This document shows, one piece after another, positions 27,239 to 36,297 of a DNA stretch of 64,000 nucleotides. Position numbers and translations under genes: made by a program. Source of the stretch: Paraburkholderia translucens (lineage in GTDB: Bacteria > Pseudomonadota > Gammaproteobacteria > Burkholderiales > Burkholderiaceae); assembly GCF_020881035.1 (NCBI RefSeq), contig NZ_JAJITC010000003.1, positions 434,001 through 498,000 on the forward strand, read 5' to 3'. A model generated the notes under the pieces. It searched no databases. It was given only the letters and a program-made list of their open reading frames with translations, and had not been told where the DNA came from. How positions within the stretch are numbered: position 1 is the stretch's first letter; every line of letters begins with the position of its first letter.

Positions 27239-30200
27239 TCAGCGCGCGGGCGCGGCCGCTGTGCCGCGGCTGGGCGCTCCGAGCGCGCGCAAGGTCTCCT
27301 TGACGGTCGCGACACGCACCGCGAGATCCGGGCTGCGCGTTTCGATACGCAGCTTGTCCTGACCCGCGAGCTTGATATGCCGGTGCTTTTGCACCATCTC
27401 GATGATCCGCATCGCGTCGACCGGCGGATTCGGGACGAACTGCAGGCCGATCACCGCTTCGCCCGCATCGATCTTCGAAATGCCAAGCGGCTTCGCGGCG
27501 AGCCGCAGACGATGCGTTTCCACCAGCGCATGCGCCTGCGGCGGCAGCTTGCCGAAGCGGTCGATCAACTCTTCCTGAATGCCGTCGATCGAATCGTTGT
27601 GTTCGCAGTTCGCGAGACGCTTGTACAGCGACAGACGCTCCTGCACGTCGCCGCAATAGTCCGACGGCAGGATCGCCGGCGTATGCAGGTTGATCTCGGT
27701 GGTCGCGGCGAGCGGCGCGGTGAGGTCCGGCTCCTTGCCGTTCTTGAGCGCCTTCACCGCGTCGTTGAGCATGTCGGTATAAAGCTGGAAGCCGATCTCG
27801 AGAATCTCGCCCGACTGTTTGTCGCCGAGGACCTCGCCGGTGCCGCGGATTTCGAGATCGTGCATGGCCAGATAGAAGCCGGAGCCCAGTTCCTCCATCT
27901 GCTGAATCGCTTCGAGGCGCCGTTGCGCCTGCTTGGTGAGACCTTGCGGATCGTGCACGAGCAGGTACGAATACGCCTGGTGATGCGAGCGTCCGACGCG
28001 GCCACGCAGCTGATGCAATTGCGCGAGACCGAACTTGTCGGCGCGATGGATCAGGATCGTGTTCGCGCTCGGCACGTCGATGCCGGTTTCGATGATCGTC
28101 GTGCAGAGCAGCACGTTCGCGCGTTGGGCGACGAAATCGCGCATCACGCGCTCCAGCTCGCGCTCGTGCATCTGTCCGTGCGCGACCGCGATGCGCGCTT
28201 CGGGCACCAGCGCTTCGAGCATCTGCCGGCGATTCTCGATCGTCTCGACTTCGTTGTGCAGGAAGTAGACCTGGCCGCCTCGCTTCAGCTCGCGCAGCAT
28301 CGCTTCGCGAATCACGCCGTCTTCCTCGCGCCGCACGAAGGTCTTGATCGCGAGGCGCTTCTGCGGCGCGGTCGCGATCACCGAGAAATCGCGCAGGCCT
28401 TCGAGCGCCATGCCGAGCGTGCGCGGGATCGGCGTCGCGGTCAGCGTCAGCACGTCGACCTCGGCGCGCAGCGCCTTCAGCGCCTCCTTCTGACGCACGC
28501 CGAAACGATGCTCCTCGTCGATGATCACGAGCCCGAGCCGTTTGAACTGCACATCCGAGGACAGCAGCTTGTGCGTGCCGATCACGATATCGACCGCGCC
28601 TTCGTTGATCTGCCGGATCGCCGCGTTCACTTCCTTCGTCGACTTGAAGCGCGACAGCTCGGCGATGCGCACCGGCCAGTCGGAGAAGCGGTCGCTGAAG
28701 GTTTGCGTGTGCTGTTCGGCGAGCAGCGTGGTCGGCGACAGCAGCGCGACCTGCTTGCCGCCCATCACCGCGATGAACGCCGCGCGCAGCGCGACTTCGG
28801 TCTTGCCGAAGCCGACGTCGCCGCACACGAGGCGGTCCATCGGCTTGCCGCTCGTCATGTCGCCGATCACGGCCGCGATCGCTGCGGCCTGGTCCGGTGT
28901 TTCCTCGAAACCGAAGCTCTCGGCAAACTTCACATAGTCCTTCGGTTCGAGCGCGAACGCGTGGCCCTCGCGGGCGGCACGGCGCGCGTACAGATTGAGC
29001 AGTTCGGCGGCGGTGTCGCGGATCTGCTGCGCGGCCTTGCGCTTGGCCTTTTCCCACTGGCCCGAACCGAGCGCGTGCAGCGGCGCGCTTTCCGGATCGG
29101 CCCCGCTATAGCGCGAAATGACATGCAGTTGCGCGACCGGCACGTAGAGCTTGCTGTCGCCCGCGTATTCGAGATGCAGGAACTCGGTTTCGCCTTCGCC
29201 GAGGTCCATCGTCGCGAGACCCATATAGCGGCCGATGCCGTGCTGCGAATGCACGACCGGGTCGCCGACCTTCAGCTCGGACAGATCGCGCACCATCGAA
29301 TCGACATTGCTCGCCTGTTCCTGGCGGCGGCGGCCCGCGCGGCGCGCGAGCGGCCCGTAGAGCTCCGTTTCGGTGATGATCGCGATGCCTTCGCCCGGCA
29401 CCGCGAAGCCGCTCGCGAGCGGCGCGACGCCGAGCGAGAAGGGCGCCTCGCTCTTGAGCCAGTCGGCGAAGCTGTCGGCTGGGGCGGGCTTCAGCTGGTT
29501 GTCGGCGAGCAGTTGCAGCAGCGTCTCGCGGCGGCCCGCCGATTCGGCGGCGAACAGCACGCGGTTCGGTGTCGTGGCGAGATACGCGCGCAGCGCCGAG
29601 ACCGGGTCGTCGGCGTGACGGTCGATCGCGAGGTTCGGCAACGCGCTCGACCAGGCGCCGTCGGTGTTCGCTGGCAGCATGAGGCGCGCGAACGGCTTCG
29701 CGAACGTGAAGAAATCCTGATCCGACAGGAACAGCTTCTGCGGTTCGAGAATCGGCCGGTCGCGATCGTGCGAGAGGAAGTTGAAGCGCTGCTTCGTGTC
29801 GTTGGTGAAGCGCCGGATCGCCGCTTCCAGATCGCCGACGAAGGCGAGCTGCGAGCCTTCGGGCAGGTAATGGAAGAGGGTGGCCGTTTCCTCGAAGAAC
29901 AGCGGCAGATAGTATTCGATGCCCGCCGACGGCACGCCGTTGCCGATGTCTTTGTAGATCGACGCGCGGCTCGGATCGCCCTCGAAGGTCTCGCGCCAGC
30001 GGCTGCGGAATGCGGTGCGCGAGGCTTCGTCGAACGGGAATTCGCGGCCTGGCAGCAGGCGCACGTCCTTGACCGGATAGAGGCTGCGCTGCGTGTCGGG
30101 ATCGAACGCCCGGATCGAGTCGACCTGGTCGTCGAACAGGTCGATCCGGTACGGCAACGGCGAGCCCATCGGGAACAGATCGAGCAGCGAGCCGCGCACG

Positions 30201-30718
30201 CAGTATTCGCCGGGACGCACGACCTGGCTCACGTGCTCGTAGCCGGCGAGCGTCAACTGCGCCTTCAGCTTCGCCTCATCGAGCCGCTCGCCCTGCGAGA
30301 ACGAGAACGTGTAGGCCGCCAAAAACGACGCGGGCGGCATCCGGTACAAGGCCGTCGTGGCCGGTACGAGCAGGATGTCGCAGCGGCCTTCGCCGAGATC
30401 ATGCAGCGTGGCGAGCCGCTCGGACACGAGGTCCTGATGCGGCGAAAACGTGTCGTAAGGCAGCGTCTCCCAGTCGGGCAGGAGTCGCACGCGCGCCTCG
30501 GGAGCGAAGAAACCGATTTCCTGCGACAAGCGCTGCGCATCGACCGCGCTTTCGCAGACCACCGCAAGCAGCGGCATCTTCTCGCGATACGCAAGATGGT
30601 AGCGGGCGATCAGCAGTGCGTCGGACGAACCGCGCGTGCCGTCGAAGACGAAACGCTGGCCGGCCTTCACGAGCGCGACGGGCGAGGAGGACTGCGAGGA
30701 TGCGGCGATGTCTGGCAT
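27239..30718 (-). CDS. mfd: Transcription-repair coupling factor Mfd
   Basis: DNA translocase that removes RNA polymerase stalled at lesions and recruits UvrA. The 1159-residue protein has full length and all regions: an N-terminal UvrB-like part (GTRGSSDALLIARYH onward), the RNA-polymerase-interacting CarD-like domain (about 485-580, VHSQHGIGRYMG), helicase motif I GDVGFGKTEVALRAAF, the DEEH box IIDEEHRFG, motif III TATPIPRTL, motif VI QLRGRVGRS and a C-terminal TRCF domain. It diverges from ispD across 119 bases. Confidence 0.97.
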   Translation of the reverse strand: MPDIAASSQSSSPVALVKAGQRFVFDGTRGSSDALLIARYHLAYREKMPLLAVVCESAVDAQRLSQEIGFFAPEARVRLLPDWETLPYDTFSPHQDLVSERLATLHDLGEGRCDILLVPATTALYRMPPASFLAAYTFSFSQGERLDEAKLKAQLTLAGYEHVSQVVRPGEYCVRGSLLDLFPMGSPLPYRIDLFDDQVDSIRAFDPDTQRSLYPVKDVRLLPGREFPFDEASRTAFRSRWRETFEGDPSRASIYKDIGNGVPSAGIEYYLPLFFEETATLFHYLPEGSQLAFVGDLEAAIRRFTNDTKQRFNFLSHDRDRPILEPQKLFLSDQDFFTFAKPFARLMLPANTDGAWSSALPNLAIDRHADDPVSALRAYLATTPNRVLFAAESAGRRETLLQLLADNQLKPAPADSFADWLKSEAPFSLGVAPLASGFAVPGEGIAIITETELYGPLARRAGRRRQEQASNVDSMVRDLSELKVGDPVVHSQHGIGRYMGLATMDLGEGETEFLHLEYAGDSKLYVPVAQLHVISRYSGADPESAPLHALGSGQWEKAKRKAAQQIRDTAAELLNLYARRAAREGHAFALEPKDYVKFAESFGFEETPDQAAAIAAVIGDMTSGKPMDRLVCGDVGFGKTEVALRAAFIAVMGGKQVALLSPTTLLAEQHTQTFSDRFSDWPVRIAELSRFKSTKEVNAAIRQINEGAVDIVIGTHKLLSSDVQFKRLGLVIIDEEHRFGVRQKEALKALRAEVDVLTLTATPIPRTLGMALEGLRDFSVIATAPQKRLAIKTFVRREEDGVIREAMLRELKRGGQVYFLHNEVETIENRRQMLEALVPEARIAVAHGQMHERELERVMRDFVAQRANVLLCTTIIETGIDVPSANTILIHRADKFGLAQLHQLRGRVGRSHHQAYSYLLVHDPQGLTKQAQRRLEAIQQMEELGSGFYLAMHDLEIRGTGEVLGDKQSGEILEIGFQLYTDMLNDAVKALKNGKEPDLTAPLAATTEINLHTPAILPSDYCGDVQERLSLYKRLANCEHNDSIDGIQEELIDRFGKLPPQAHALVETHRLRLAAKPLGISKIDAGEAVIGLQFVPNPPVDAMRIIEMVQKHRHIKLAGQDKLRIETRSPDLAVRVATVKETLRALGAPSRGTAAAPAR

Positions 30719-30791
30719 AAAGGAGAAAAAGCGGCTCGGGGTTCACGCGACGGCCAAGTTTACGCGTCTACGGGCGTGGATGCGAAGGACC

Positions 30792-30797
30792 TATTAT
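30792..30797 (+). promoter_or_regulatory. -10-like element before ispD
   Basis: TATTAT within an A+T-rich run stands 40 bases before the ispD GTG. No convincing -35 is seen 17 bases upstream. It is the best promoter candidate in the mfd-ispD gap. Confidence 0.35.
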
Positions 30798-30837
30798 AAA
30801 ATCCGTCCTTCACTTTGACCTGGCGGCATCCGCACTC

Positions 30838-31551
30838 GTGACTTCCCGTCTCTTCGCCCTGATCCCTTGCGCAGGCACCGGCAGCCGTTCCGGCGCCGTG
30901 ATGCCCAAGCAATACCGCACTGTTGCCGGTCGCGACATGCTGCATTACTCGCTCGCCGCGTTCGACGCCTGCAGCGAATTCGCCCAGACCCTCGTCGTGA
31001 TCGCGCCCGACGACCAGCACTTCGACGCGCGCCGCTTTGGCAATCTGCGCTTCGCCGTGCGGCGCGTCGGTGGCGCTTCGCGCCAGGCTTCGGTGCTCAA
31101 CGGTCTGCATGCGCTTGCCGAATTCGGCGCCCACGACGACGACTGGGTGCTCGTGCACGACGCGGCCCGCCCGGGCATCACGCCCGCGCTGATCCGCACG
31201 CTGATCGGTTCGCTCAAGGACGACGCGGTCGGCGGCATCATGGCATTGCCGGTGGCCGATACATTGAAGCGTCTCGACCGCGCGTCGGTCGATGGCCGCA
31301 TCGCCCGCACCGAGTCGCGTGACGGCTTGTGGCAGGCGCAGACGCCGCAGATGTTCCGCATCGGCATGTTGCGCGAGGCGATCCTGCGCGCGCAGGCCGA
31401 CGGCCACGATCTGACCGACGAGGCAAGCGCGATCGAATGGTCGGGCCATGCGCCGAAGCTCGTGCAAGGCAGCCTGCGCAACTTCAAGGTGACGTACCCG
31501 GAGGATTTCGATCTGGCCGAGGCGATTCTGAGCCGCGGCGCCGGTTCGTGA
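30838..31551 (+). CDS. ispD: 2-C-methyl-D-erythritol 4-phosphate cytidylyltransferase IspD
   Basis: Third enzyme of the methylerythritol phosphate route to isoprenoids; it joins CTP to MEP. The 237-residue protein begins at a GTG and has the nucleotide-binding loop [17 protein letters not shown], the family signature [14 protein letters not shown] and the later [11 protein letters not shown]. The start is fixed by the conserved N-terminus, since no in-frame ATG lies nearer. ispF follows after 79 bases; pairing of ispD with ispF is common. Confidence 0.94.
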   Translation: MTSRLFALIPCAGTGSRSGAVMPKQYRTVAGRDMLHYSLAAFDACSEFAQTLVVIAPDDQHFDARRFGNLRFAVRRVGGASRQASVLNGLHALAEFGAHDDDWVLVHDAARPGITPALIRTLIGSLKDDAVGGIMALPVADTLKRLDRASVDGRIARTESRDGLWQAQTPQMFRIGMLREAILRAQADGHDLTDEASAIEWSGHAPKLVQGSLRNFKVTYPEDFDLAEAILSRGAGS

Positions 31552-31630
31552 CGTCTGGCCGTCGGCCGTTGACATGATTTGAAGGCTCTAAAGAAGCGCT
31601 AAAGCTTCAGCACTTGAGGATATGACGCAC

Positions 31631-32110
31631 ATGGATTTCAGAATTGGGCAAGGCTACGACGTGCATGCGCTGGTGCCGGGCCGCGCGTTGATCATCGGCG
31701 GCGTGACGATTCCGTACGAGCGCGGGCTGCTCGGCCACTCGGACGCGGACGTGCTGCTGCACGCGATCACGGATGCGCTGTTCGGTGCGGCGGCATTGGG
31801 TGACATCGGCACGCATTTCTCGGATACCGACGCGAAGTTTGCGGGAGCGGACAGCCGCGTGTTGCTGCGCGAATGCGTGGCGCGCGTGAAGGCGGCGGGT
31901 TTCGAGATCGGCAACGTCGATAGCAGCGTGATCGCGCAGGCGCCGAAGCTCGCGCCGCATATCGAAGGAATGCGCGCCAATATCGCGGCGGACCTCGGTT
32001 TGCCGGTCGAGCGCGTGAACGTTAAGGCGAAGACGAACGAGAAGCTCGGTTATCTTGGCCGCGGCGAGGGCATCGAGGCACAGGCCGCGGTGCTGTTGAT
32101 CAGGGGCTAA
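31631..32110 (+). CDS. ispF: 2-C-methyl-D-erythritol 2,4-cyclodiphosphate synthase IspF
   Basis: Trimeric zinc enzyme that cyclises CDP-methylerythritol phosphate two steps after IspD. The 159-residue protein begins [14 protein letters not shown] and carries the metal ligands (D and H of GYDVH and the later [18 protein letters not shown]). I chose the ATG at 31631 over the in-frame ATG at 31622 because GAGGA at 31616-31620 is 10 bases from the former and 1 base from the latter. It is probably cotranscribed with ispD. Confidence 0.95.
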   Translation: MDFRIGQGYDVHALVPGRALIIGGVTIPYERGLLGHSDADVLLHAITDALFGAAALGDIGTHFSDTDAKFAGADSRVLLRECVARVKAAGFEIGNVDSSVIAQAPKLAPHIEGMRANIAADLGLPVERVNVKAKTNEKLGYLGRGEGIEAQAAVLLIRG

Positions 32111-32143
32111 GCTGGGTTTTGCACGGGTGATCGAGCGTGCCGC

Positions 32144-32692
32144 TCAGAGCGTCGCGCCGCCGATCGCCCGATTGCTCGGACACAGCTCTTCCGTTTGCAG
32201 GCCGTCGAGGATGCGCAGCACTTCTTCGGGATTGCGCCCCACGTACAGATTGTTGACCGACACGTGCTGGATCGTGTTGTCCGGATCGACGATATAGGTC
32301 GCGCGCAGCGCGACGCCCGCTTCCTTGTCGCGCACACCGAGCTGGTCGATCAGCTCGCCTTTCACGTCGCCGAACGAGTAGTGGTTGAGCCGGTCGAGTT
32401 CCTTGTTCTCGCGGCGCCACGCGAGTTTCGCGTATTCATTGTCGACGCTGCCGCCGAGCACCACGGCCCCGCGATCCTCGAACGCCTTGACGAGCTTGCT
32501 GAACTCGACGATTTCCGTCGGGCAGATCAGCGAAAAATCCTTCGGATAGAAGTAGATGATTTTCCACTTGCCTGGAAACGACTGTTCGGTGATGTATTCG
32601 AACGCCGAGACGCCGAGTTCCTCGTGGTCATTGAAGCCCGGCTTGGCGGCGATGACGGTGAACGCTTCGAGTTTGTCGCCAACGGTTTTCAT
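32144..32692 (-). CDS. AhpC-type peroxiredoxin
   Basis: Thiol peroxidase of the 2-Cys AhpC/TSA group that reduces peroxides in the cytoplasm. The 182-residue protein has the peroxidatic cysteine in DFSLICPTE and the resolving cysteine near the end in EELCPSNR. The sequence looks like the AhpD-partnered AhpC subgroup, but no ahpD or ahpF is adjacent. Eleven residues upstream of MKTVGDKLEAF are open but look like leader. It converges with ispF across 33 bases. Confidence 0.88.
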   Translation of the reverse strand: MKTVGDKLEAFTVIAAKPGFNDHEELGVSAFEYITEQSFPGKWKIIYFYPKDFSLICPTEIVEFSKLVKAFEDRGAVVLGGSVDNEYAKLAWRRENKELDRLNHYSFGDVKGELIDQLGVRDKEAGVALRATYIVDPDNTIQHVSVNNLYVGRNPEEVLRILDGLQTEELCPSNRAIGGATL

Positions 32693-32766
32693 GCAAGAAC
32701 TCCTTCGAAGTCGCAACAACGGCATGTATCGAATGGCGGCAGCGTGACGATCGGTGGGTCGTCGGC

Positions 32767-34116
32767 TTACGCGCCTTTTGCGAGCGGAAACTCGATCGTC
32801 ACTTCGAGCCCAGGTCCCGGCGAGCGGTTGCGCAGACGCAGCGCGCCGCGATACCGCGCGACGAGCCGCTGCACGATGGCCATGCCGAGTCCTGTGCCGT
32901 TGGCCTGGGTGCGCGCCGAATTCACGCGATAAAACGGCCGGGTAACGAGCGCGAGCTGATCTTCGGGAATACCGGGGCCTTCGTCGACCACCGAGAGTTC
33001 GACGCGCGAATGCGACACGCGCGTTTCGAGAATCACGTGCGGCACGCCGTCGCCTTCACTGCCGCCGTATTTGCGCGCGTTTTCGAGCAGATTGCCGACC
33101 ACCCGCCGCATGTCGGTTTCATCGGCCTCGATCACTGCGGAGGGTGCGAGCCGCGTGATCAGCCGCATGCTGTCCTCGCTTTGCATGCGCGCGGCGAGTT
33201 CGCCCGCGATCACCGAGAGGTCGACAGGTTCCGGCACGCGCTGCACAGGGCGCGCGTAATCGAGGAAGCGGCCGATGATCAAGTCCATCTGCTCGATGTC
33301 GTCGACCATCGCGTCCTTGGTGGCCTGGTCGGACGGGCTCATTTCGGTTTCGAGCCGCAGCCGCGCGAGCGGTGTGCGCAGATCGTGCGAGATGCCCGCG
33401 AGCATCAGCGCGCGGTCGGCCTCGAGCTGTTCGAGGTCGCGCACCATCTGGTTGAAGCTTCGATTGGTTTCGGCGGCGACGCCCATGCCGCGCTCAGGCA
33501 GCGGTTCGGGCGATTGCCCCGAGCCGACCCTGCGCGCGGCCATCGCCAGACGCGCGAACGGCCGGTTCACCAGACTCGTGATGAACGCCGCGCCGAACAG
33601 CGAGAGCGCGAGCGCGAACACGCCCCAGCCGGCCCATTGCAGGCCGCTCGCGTTGTCGAGCTGATCGCGATCGAGCGCGACCCAGTAATCGTCGTCGTCG
33701 ATCTTGAAGCTGATCCACACGCCGTTGATATCGTTCACGCTTTGCGCGATCACGGTGTCGTCGCCGAGGCGGCTGCGGATGTCGTGCTCGATCAGGCGAT
33801 TCAGCGATTCGTCGGGCTGTAGTTTGTATTTGTCGGTGGCTTCGCGCGGGTACACGCGCACCCCTTCATTGCTCTCCAGATCCTGCAGCAGCGCGCGCCG
33901 CAGGTCTGGATCGGAATAGAGGAGTGCGGTGCGCGTGAGCTTGACGATCGCGACGAGTTGCAGAGCGACGCGCTGCGCGCGCGGCTCCCGCTCGATCACG
34001 CGAAAGCTCTGGAACCACGCGGCGAGACTGACTGCGATCAACAGTGCGATCAGCAGAAACGTGCGCCAGAAAAGGCCACCGAACGCGAGCGTCAGGAGGC
34101 GCCGGTCGATCCGCAT
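32767..34116 (-). CDS. risS: OmpR-partner sensor histidine kinase (EnvZ/RisS-like)
   Basis: Inner-membrane kinase of 449 residues paired with the regulator gene 88 bases upstream. Membrane segments lie at residues about 12-35 and 155-180, with a periplasmic domain of about 110 residues between them. HAMP, HisKA (LAGISHDLRTPLARLRLETEM), the N-box NLLENARKYG and DEGPGIPE / NGTGLGMAIVQRLV follow. The close pairing with an OmpR-type gene and the overall look match Bordetella/Burkholderia RisS; the name is by resemblance. The signal it senses is not visible. Confidence 0.88.
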   Translation of the reverse strand: MRIDRRLLTLAFGGLFWRTFLLIALLIAVSLAAWFQSFRVIEREPRAQRVALQLVAIVKLTRTALLYSDPDLRRALLQDLESNEGVRVYPREATDKYKLQPDESLNRLIEHDIRSRLGDDTVIAQSVNDINGVWISFKIDDDDYWVALDRDQLDNASGLQWAGWGVFALALSLFGAAFITSLVNRPFARLAMAARRVGSGQSPEPLPERGMGVAAETNRSFNQMVRDLEQLEADRALMLAGISHDLRTPLARLRLETEMSPSDQATKDAMVDDIEQMDLIIGRFLDYARPVQRVPEPVDLSVIAGELAARMQSEDSMRLITRLAPSAVIEADETDMRRVVGNLLENARKYGGSEGDGVPHVILETRVSHSRVELSVVDEGPGIPEDQLALVTRPFYRVNSARTQANGTGLGMAIVQRLVARYRGALRLRNRSPGPGLEVTIEFPLAKGA

Positions 34117-34204
34117 GGGCCCTTCTTATGTGAAGTCAAAGACAGAAACTTTCTTGCATGGGATCAGAGTCAGTGCTTTGCGCCGACTCTGGTCGAGGAC
34201 ACAC

Positions 34205-34930
34205 TCAGGCTGCACCGTCGGGAATGAACACGTAGCCAAGGCCCCATACGGTCTGAATGAAGCGCGGGCTGCCCGGATCGGGTTCGATCAGCTTGCGCAG
34301 ACGCGAGATCTGCACGTCGAGGCTGCGGTCGAAGACTTCGTACTCGCGGCCGCGCGCGAGCTCCATCAGCTTTTCGCGCGACAGCGGTTGCCGCGGATGA
34401 CGTGCAAACACTTTCAGCACCGAGAATTCGCCCGTGGTGAGCGGAATTTCCTGACCAGCCTTGGTCAGCGTTCGAGTGGCAAGATTCAGCGCGAACTCGC
34501 CGAACTCGAACACCTCGGTCGTCTCGGACGGGGCACCCGGCAATTCGGACGGTGACTGCCGACGCAGCACCGCGTGAATGCGCGCGACCAGTTCGCGCGG
34601 ATTGAACGGCTTGGGCAGATAGTCGTCGGCGCCCATCTCGAGACCGACGATACGATCGACATCCTCACCCTTGGCCGTGAGCATGATGATCGGTGTGCGG
34701 TCGTTGCTGCCGCGCAGACGCCGGCAGATCGAGAGGCCGTCCTCACCGGGCAGCATCAGGTCGAGCACGAGCAGATCGAAGCGTTCGCGCACCCAGAGCT
34801 TGTTCATGGACGGCGCATTTTCGGCGACGTAGACGTTGAAGCCCTGCTCGCCGAGATAGCGGCGCAGAAGATCACGCAGGCGTGGATCGTCGTCGACGAC
34901 GAGGATTTTCGAAGGGTTTTTGGTTTCCAT
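34205..34930 (-). CDS. risA: OmpR-family response regulator (RisA-like)
   Basis: Transcription factor of 241 residues. The receiver (about 8-122) has LVVDDDPRLRDLL, the phospho-site LVLDLMLPGEDGLSI and KPFNPREL. A winged-helix DNA-binding domain (about 145-235) has LTTGEFSVLKVFARHP and the recognition region SREKLMELARGREYEVFDRSLDVQI, partly quoted as RSLDVQISRLRKLIE. The in-frame ATG at 34939 is an alternative; the chosen start gives METKNPSKILVV. Three GTTACA repeats upstream could be its own binding sites. Confidence 0.9.
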   Translation of the reverse strand: METKNPSKILVVDDDPRLRDLLRRYLGEQGFNVYVAENAPSMNKLWVRERFDLLVLDLMLPGEDGLSICRRLRGSNDRTPIIMLTAKGEDVDRIVGLEMGADDYLPKPFNPRELVARIHAVLRRQSPSELPGAPSETTEVFEFGEFALNLATRTLTKAGQEIPLTTGEFSVLKVFARHPRQPLSREKLMELARGREYEVFDRSLDVQISRLRKLIEPDPGSPRFIQTVWGLGYVFIPDGAA

Positions 34931-34966
34931 GGTCGGCATCTTAGCGCGATTAGAAAGTGGTGCGCG

Positions 34967-34999
34967 GTTACACCATTTATGGGGTTACAGTCAGTTACA
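34967..34999. promoter_or_regulatory. GTTACA repeats upstream of risA (putative OmpR-type box)
   Basis: GTTACA occurs at 34967-34972, 34984-34989 and 34994-34999. The last two are spaced 10 bases start to start, as expected for tandem OmpR-family half-sites on one DNA face. The cluster begins 37 bases before the risA start and lies between risA and the divergent secreted-protein gene. Confidence 0.45.
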
Positions 35000-35166
35000 A
35001 AATTTACCCGCGGTGTGGCGCGACGTAAAGTATGCGCGTTTAGACTCCTTTACTGAATGCGGCTGTTCGGTGGATACTTCACTCGACAAAACTCTCGCAC
35101 CCGGCTGTTACCGGGGTTTGTATACGCATCTGAGGTAGCCGGTTGCCGCGCCACGAAGGGAACAAC

Positions 35167-35493
35167 ATGAAGGGAGGGGTTTGGCCAAATGTGCGCCTAA
35201 GCGTGATCACACTGGCGGTAGCCGGTACGCTCGCAGGCACATTGGGTCCGACGCTCGCCCATGCGCAGCCTCCCGCGGACAGAATGGCAAGCGAGCACGC
35301 GCCGCGCTCCGGCAATGGCAGAGCCAGCCACCATAAGCCGAGCATCGATCAGCCTGCCTCTGAAGTGATTCTGCGTACCTCGGTTCCCCCTGATCTAGAC
35401 CAACGTCGCCGCGACGGACATATGACACCCGAAGAGCGTCGGCTGTTGCGGCAGCATATCGAAGACGCCGTGCGCGAGTTGTACAAGCGGTAG
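35167..35493 (+). CDS. Small secreted protein, probably tied to a lost DUF1800/DUF1501 locus
   Basis: A 108-residue protein with a Sec signal peptide (cleavage likely after AHAQ near residue 36), a charged low-complexity middle and a C-terminal helix MTPEERRLLRQHIEDAVREL. That C-terminal pattern (a short PEER..LR..I..A..LY helix) recurs in small periplasmic proteins of proteobacteria. AAGGG at 35156-35160 supports the ATG at 35167 rather than the TTG at 35143. The remains of DUF1800 and DUF1501 genes follow immediately. The gene itself appears intact; its function is unknown. Confidence 0.75.
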   Translation: MKGGVWPNVRLSVITLAVAGTLAGTLGPTLAHAQPPADRMASEHAPRSGNGRASHHKPSIDQPASEVILRTSVPPDLDQRRRDGHMTPEERRLLRQHIEDAVRELYKR

Positions 35494-35639
35494 TCACTTC
35501 ATTTCGGCGTCTTTTGCGCGCGCATCGCCGCGCGACATCCTGTTGCATCTTCAGCAGTCAATTGCCGGCTCCGTGTTCCGTTGAGTCGCCAGCACCGGCG
35601 CATTTCCCCAAGGGAAGCCGTATCACCGCCACCCGACAG

Positions 35640-35948
35640 AGCGAATTGACCCCGGCGCGCCGAGCGCGACACATGGACACTGGATCAGCGTCGCGAGCAA
35701 CAAAAGCTGTTCAAACAGCGTTACGAACTATTACGGGCATGGTGGGTGCGCGAGATGCTGAACACGCCTGCGCCGCTCAGCGAACGCATGACGCTCTTCT
35801 GGCACACCCGCTCTTCACGTCGGTGCAGGACATGGTCCAGTGCCTGCATCTGATGGCGCGACAGAATCGGCGGCTGCGTCAACACGCGCTCGGCAATATT
35901 GGTGAGCTGCTGCTTGACACCGCGAAAGGAACGAGACGCTCGTCATGA
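35640..35948 (+). pseudogene. DUF1800-family gene remnant with two compensating frameshifts
   Basis: Three short blocks match the DUF1800 family, but in shifting frames. Block A (35643-35675) reads ELTPARRARHM. Block B (35677-35808) reads REQQKLFKQRYELLRAWWV and continues with REMLNTPAPLSERMTLFWH one frame away. Block C (35811-35948) returns to the first frame with LMARQNRRLRQHALGNIGEL. An extra base near 35676 and a second shift near 35806-35811 explain this. Both the N-terminus and the C-terminal half of the family are missing, so it is a dead fragment. It should not be annotated as an intact 144-codon gene. Confidence 0.85.
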
Positions 35949-36219
35949 CGTAGGCGGAGTTCGGGCGACGTCCGCGCGAGAACCAGAGCAACGGTAGCGA
36001 TCACGGCGCGATGGCGCCGCACTTCCTGAGGGCGGTCGCGTACAGGGCGGTTTGTAGGGCGTGCCGGCGATGCTTGCGCGCCTCGACGGGAATGGCAGCC
36101 TGCCGGTCGGCGTGGATTTTCGCCAGCTTTATGCGACCGTGCTCCGGCCCTGGTGGGGACGCGACGCGGCGGCGATTCTGCAGCAGCGGTTCGAGCCGCT
36201 GCCGTTGCTGCGGGCTTGA
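35933..36219 (+). pseudogene. DUF1501-family gene 3'-terminal remnant with two TAG codons
   Basis: The 3' end of a DUF1501 gene, joined directly to the DUF1800 fragment. It reads ETLVMT, TAG (35951-35953), AEFGRRPRENQSNGSDHGAM, APHFL, then shifts frame near 36026-36031 and reads GGRVQGGL, TAG (36055-36057), GVPAMLARLDGNGSLPVGVD and FRQLYATVLRPWWG to the natural stop at 36217. The family normally has Tyr at both TAG positions (MTYSEFGRR and GGLYG), so each is a TAC/TAT-to-TAG change. DUF1800 and DUF1501 genes are commonly adjacent, which supports a collapsed operon with an internal deletion. Confidence 0.85.
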
Positions 36220-36297
36220 GCGTCCATGAGTCTGGGCGCTTGTGCTCGGCTCAGTGCGCTGAGCTTCTCAGTGCGATTGCCTCTTCGCTCACTGCGC

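Noticed and set aside
27152..30799. Open frame of about 1200 codons on the plus strand opposite mfd
   Set aside because: Antisense shadow of mfd, which has all its family motifs. No ribosome site or recognisable domain.
31593..31608. Small hairpin GAAGC/GCTTC between ispD and ispF as a terminator
   Set aside because: Five base pairs and no T run; ispF follows closely, so it is unlikely to end transcription.
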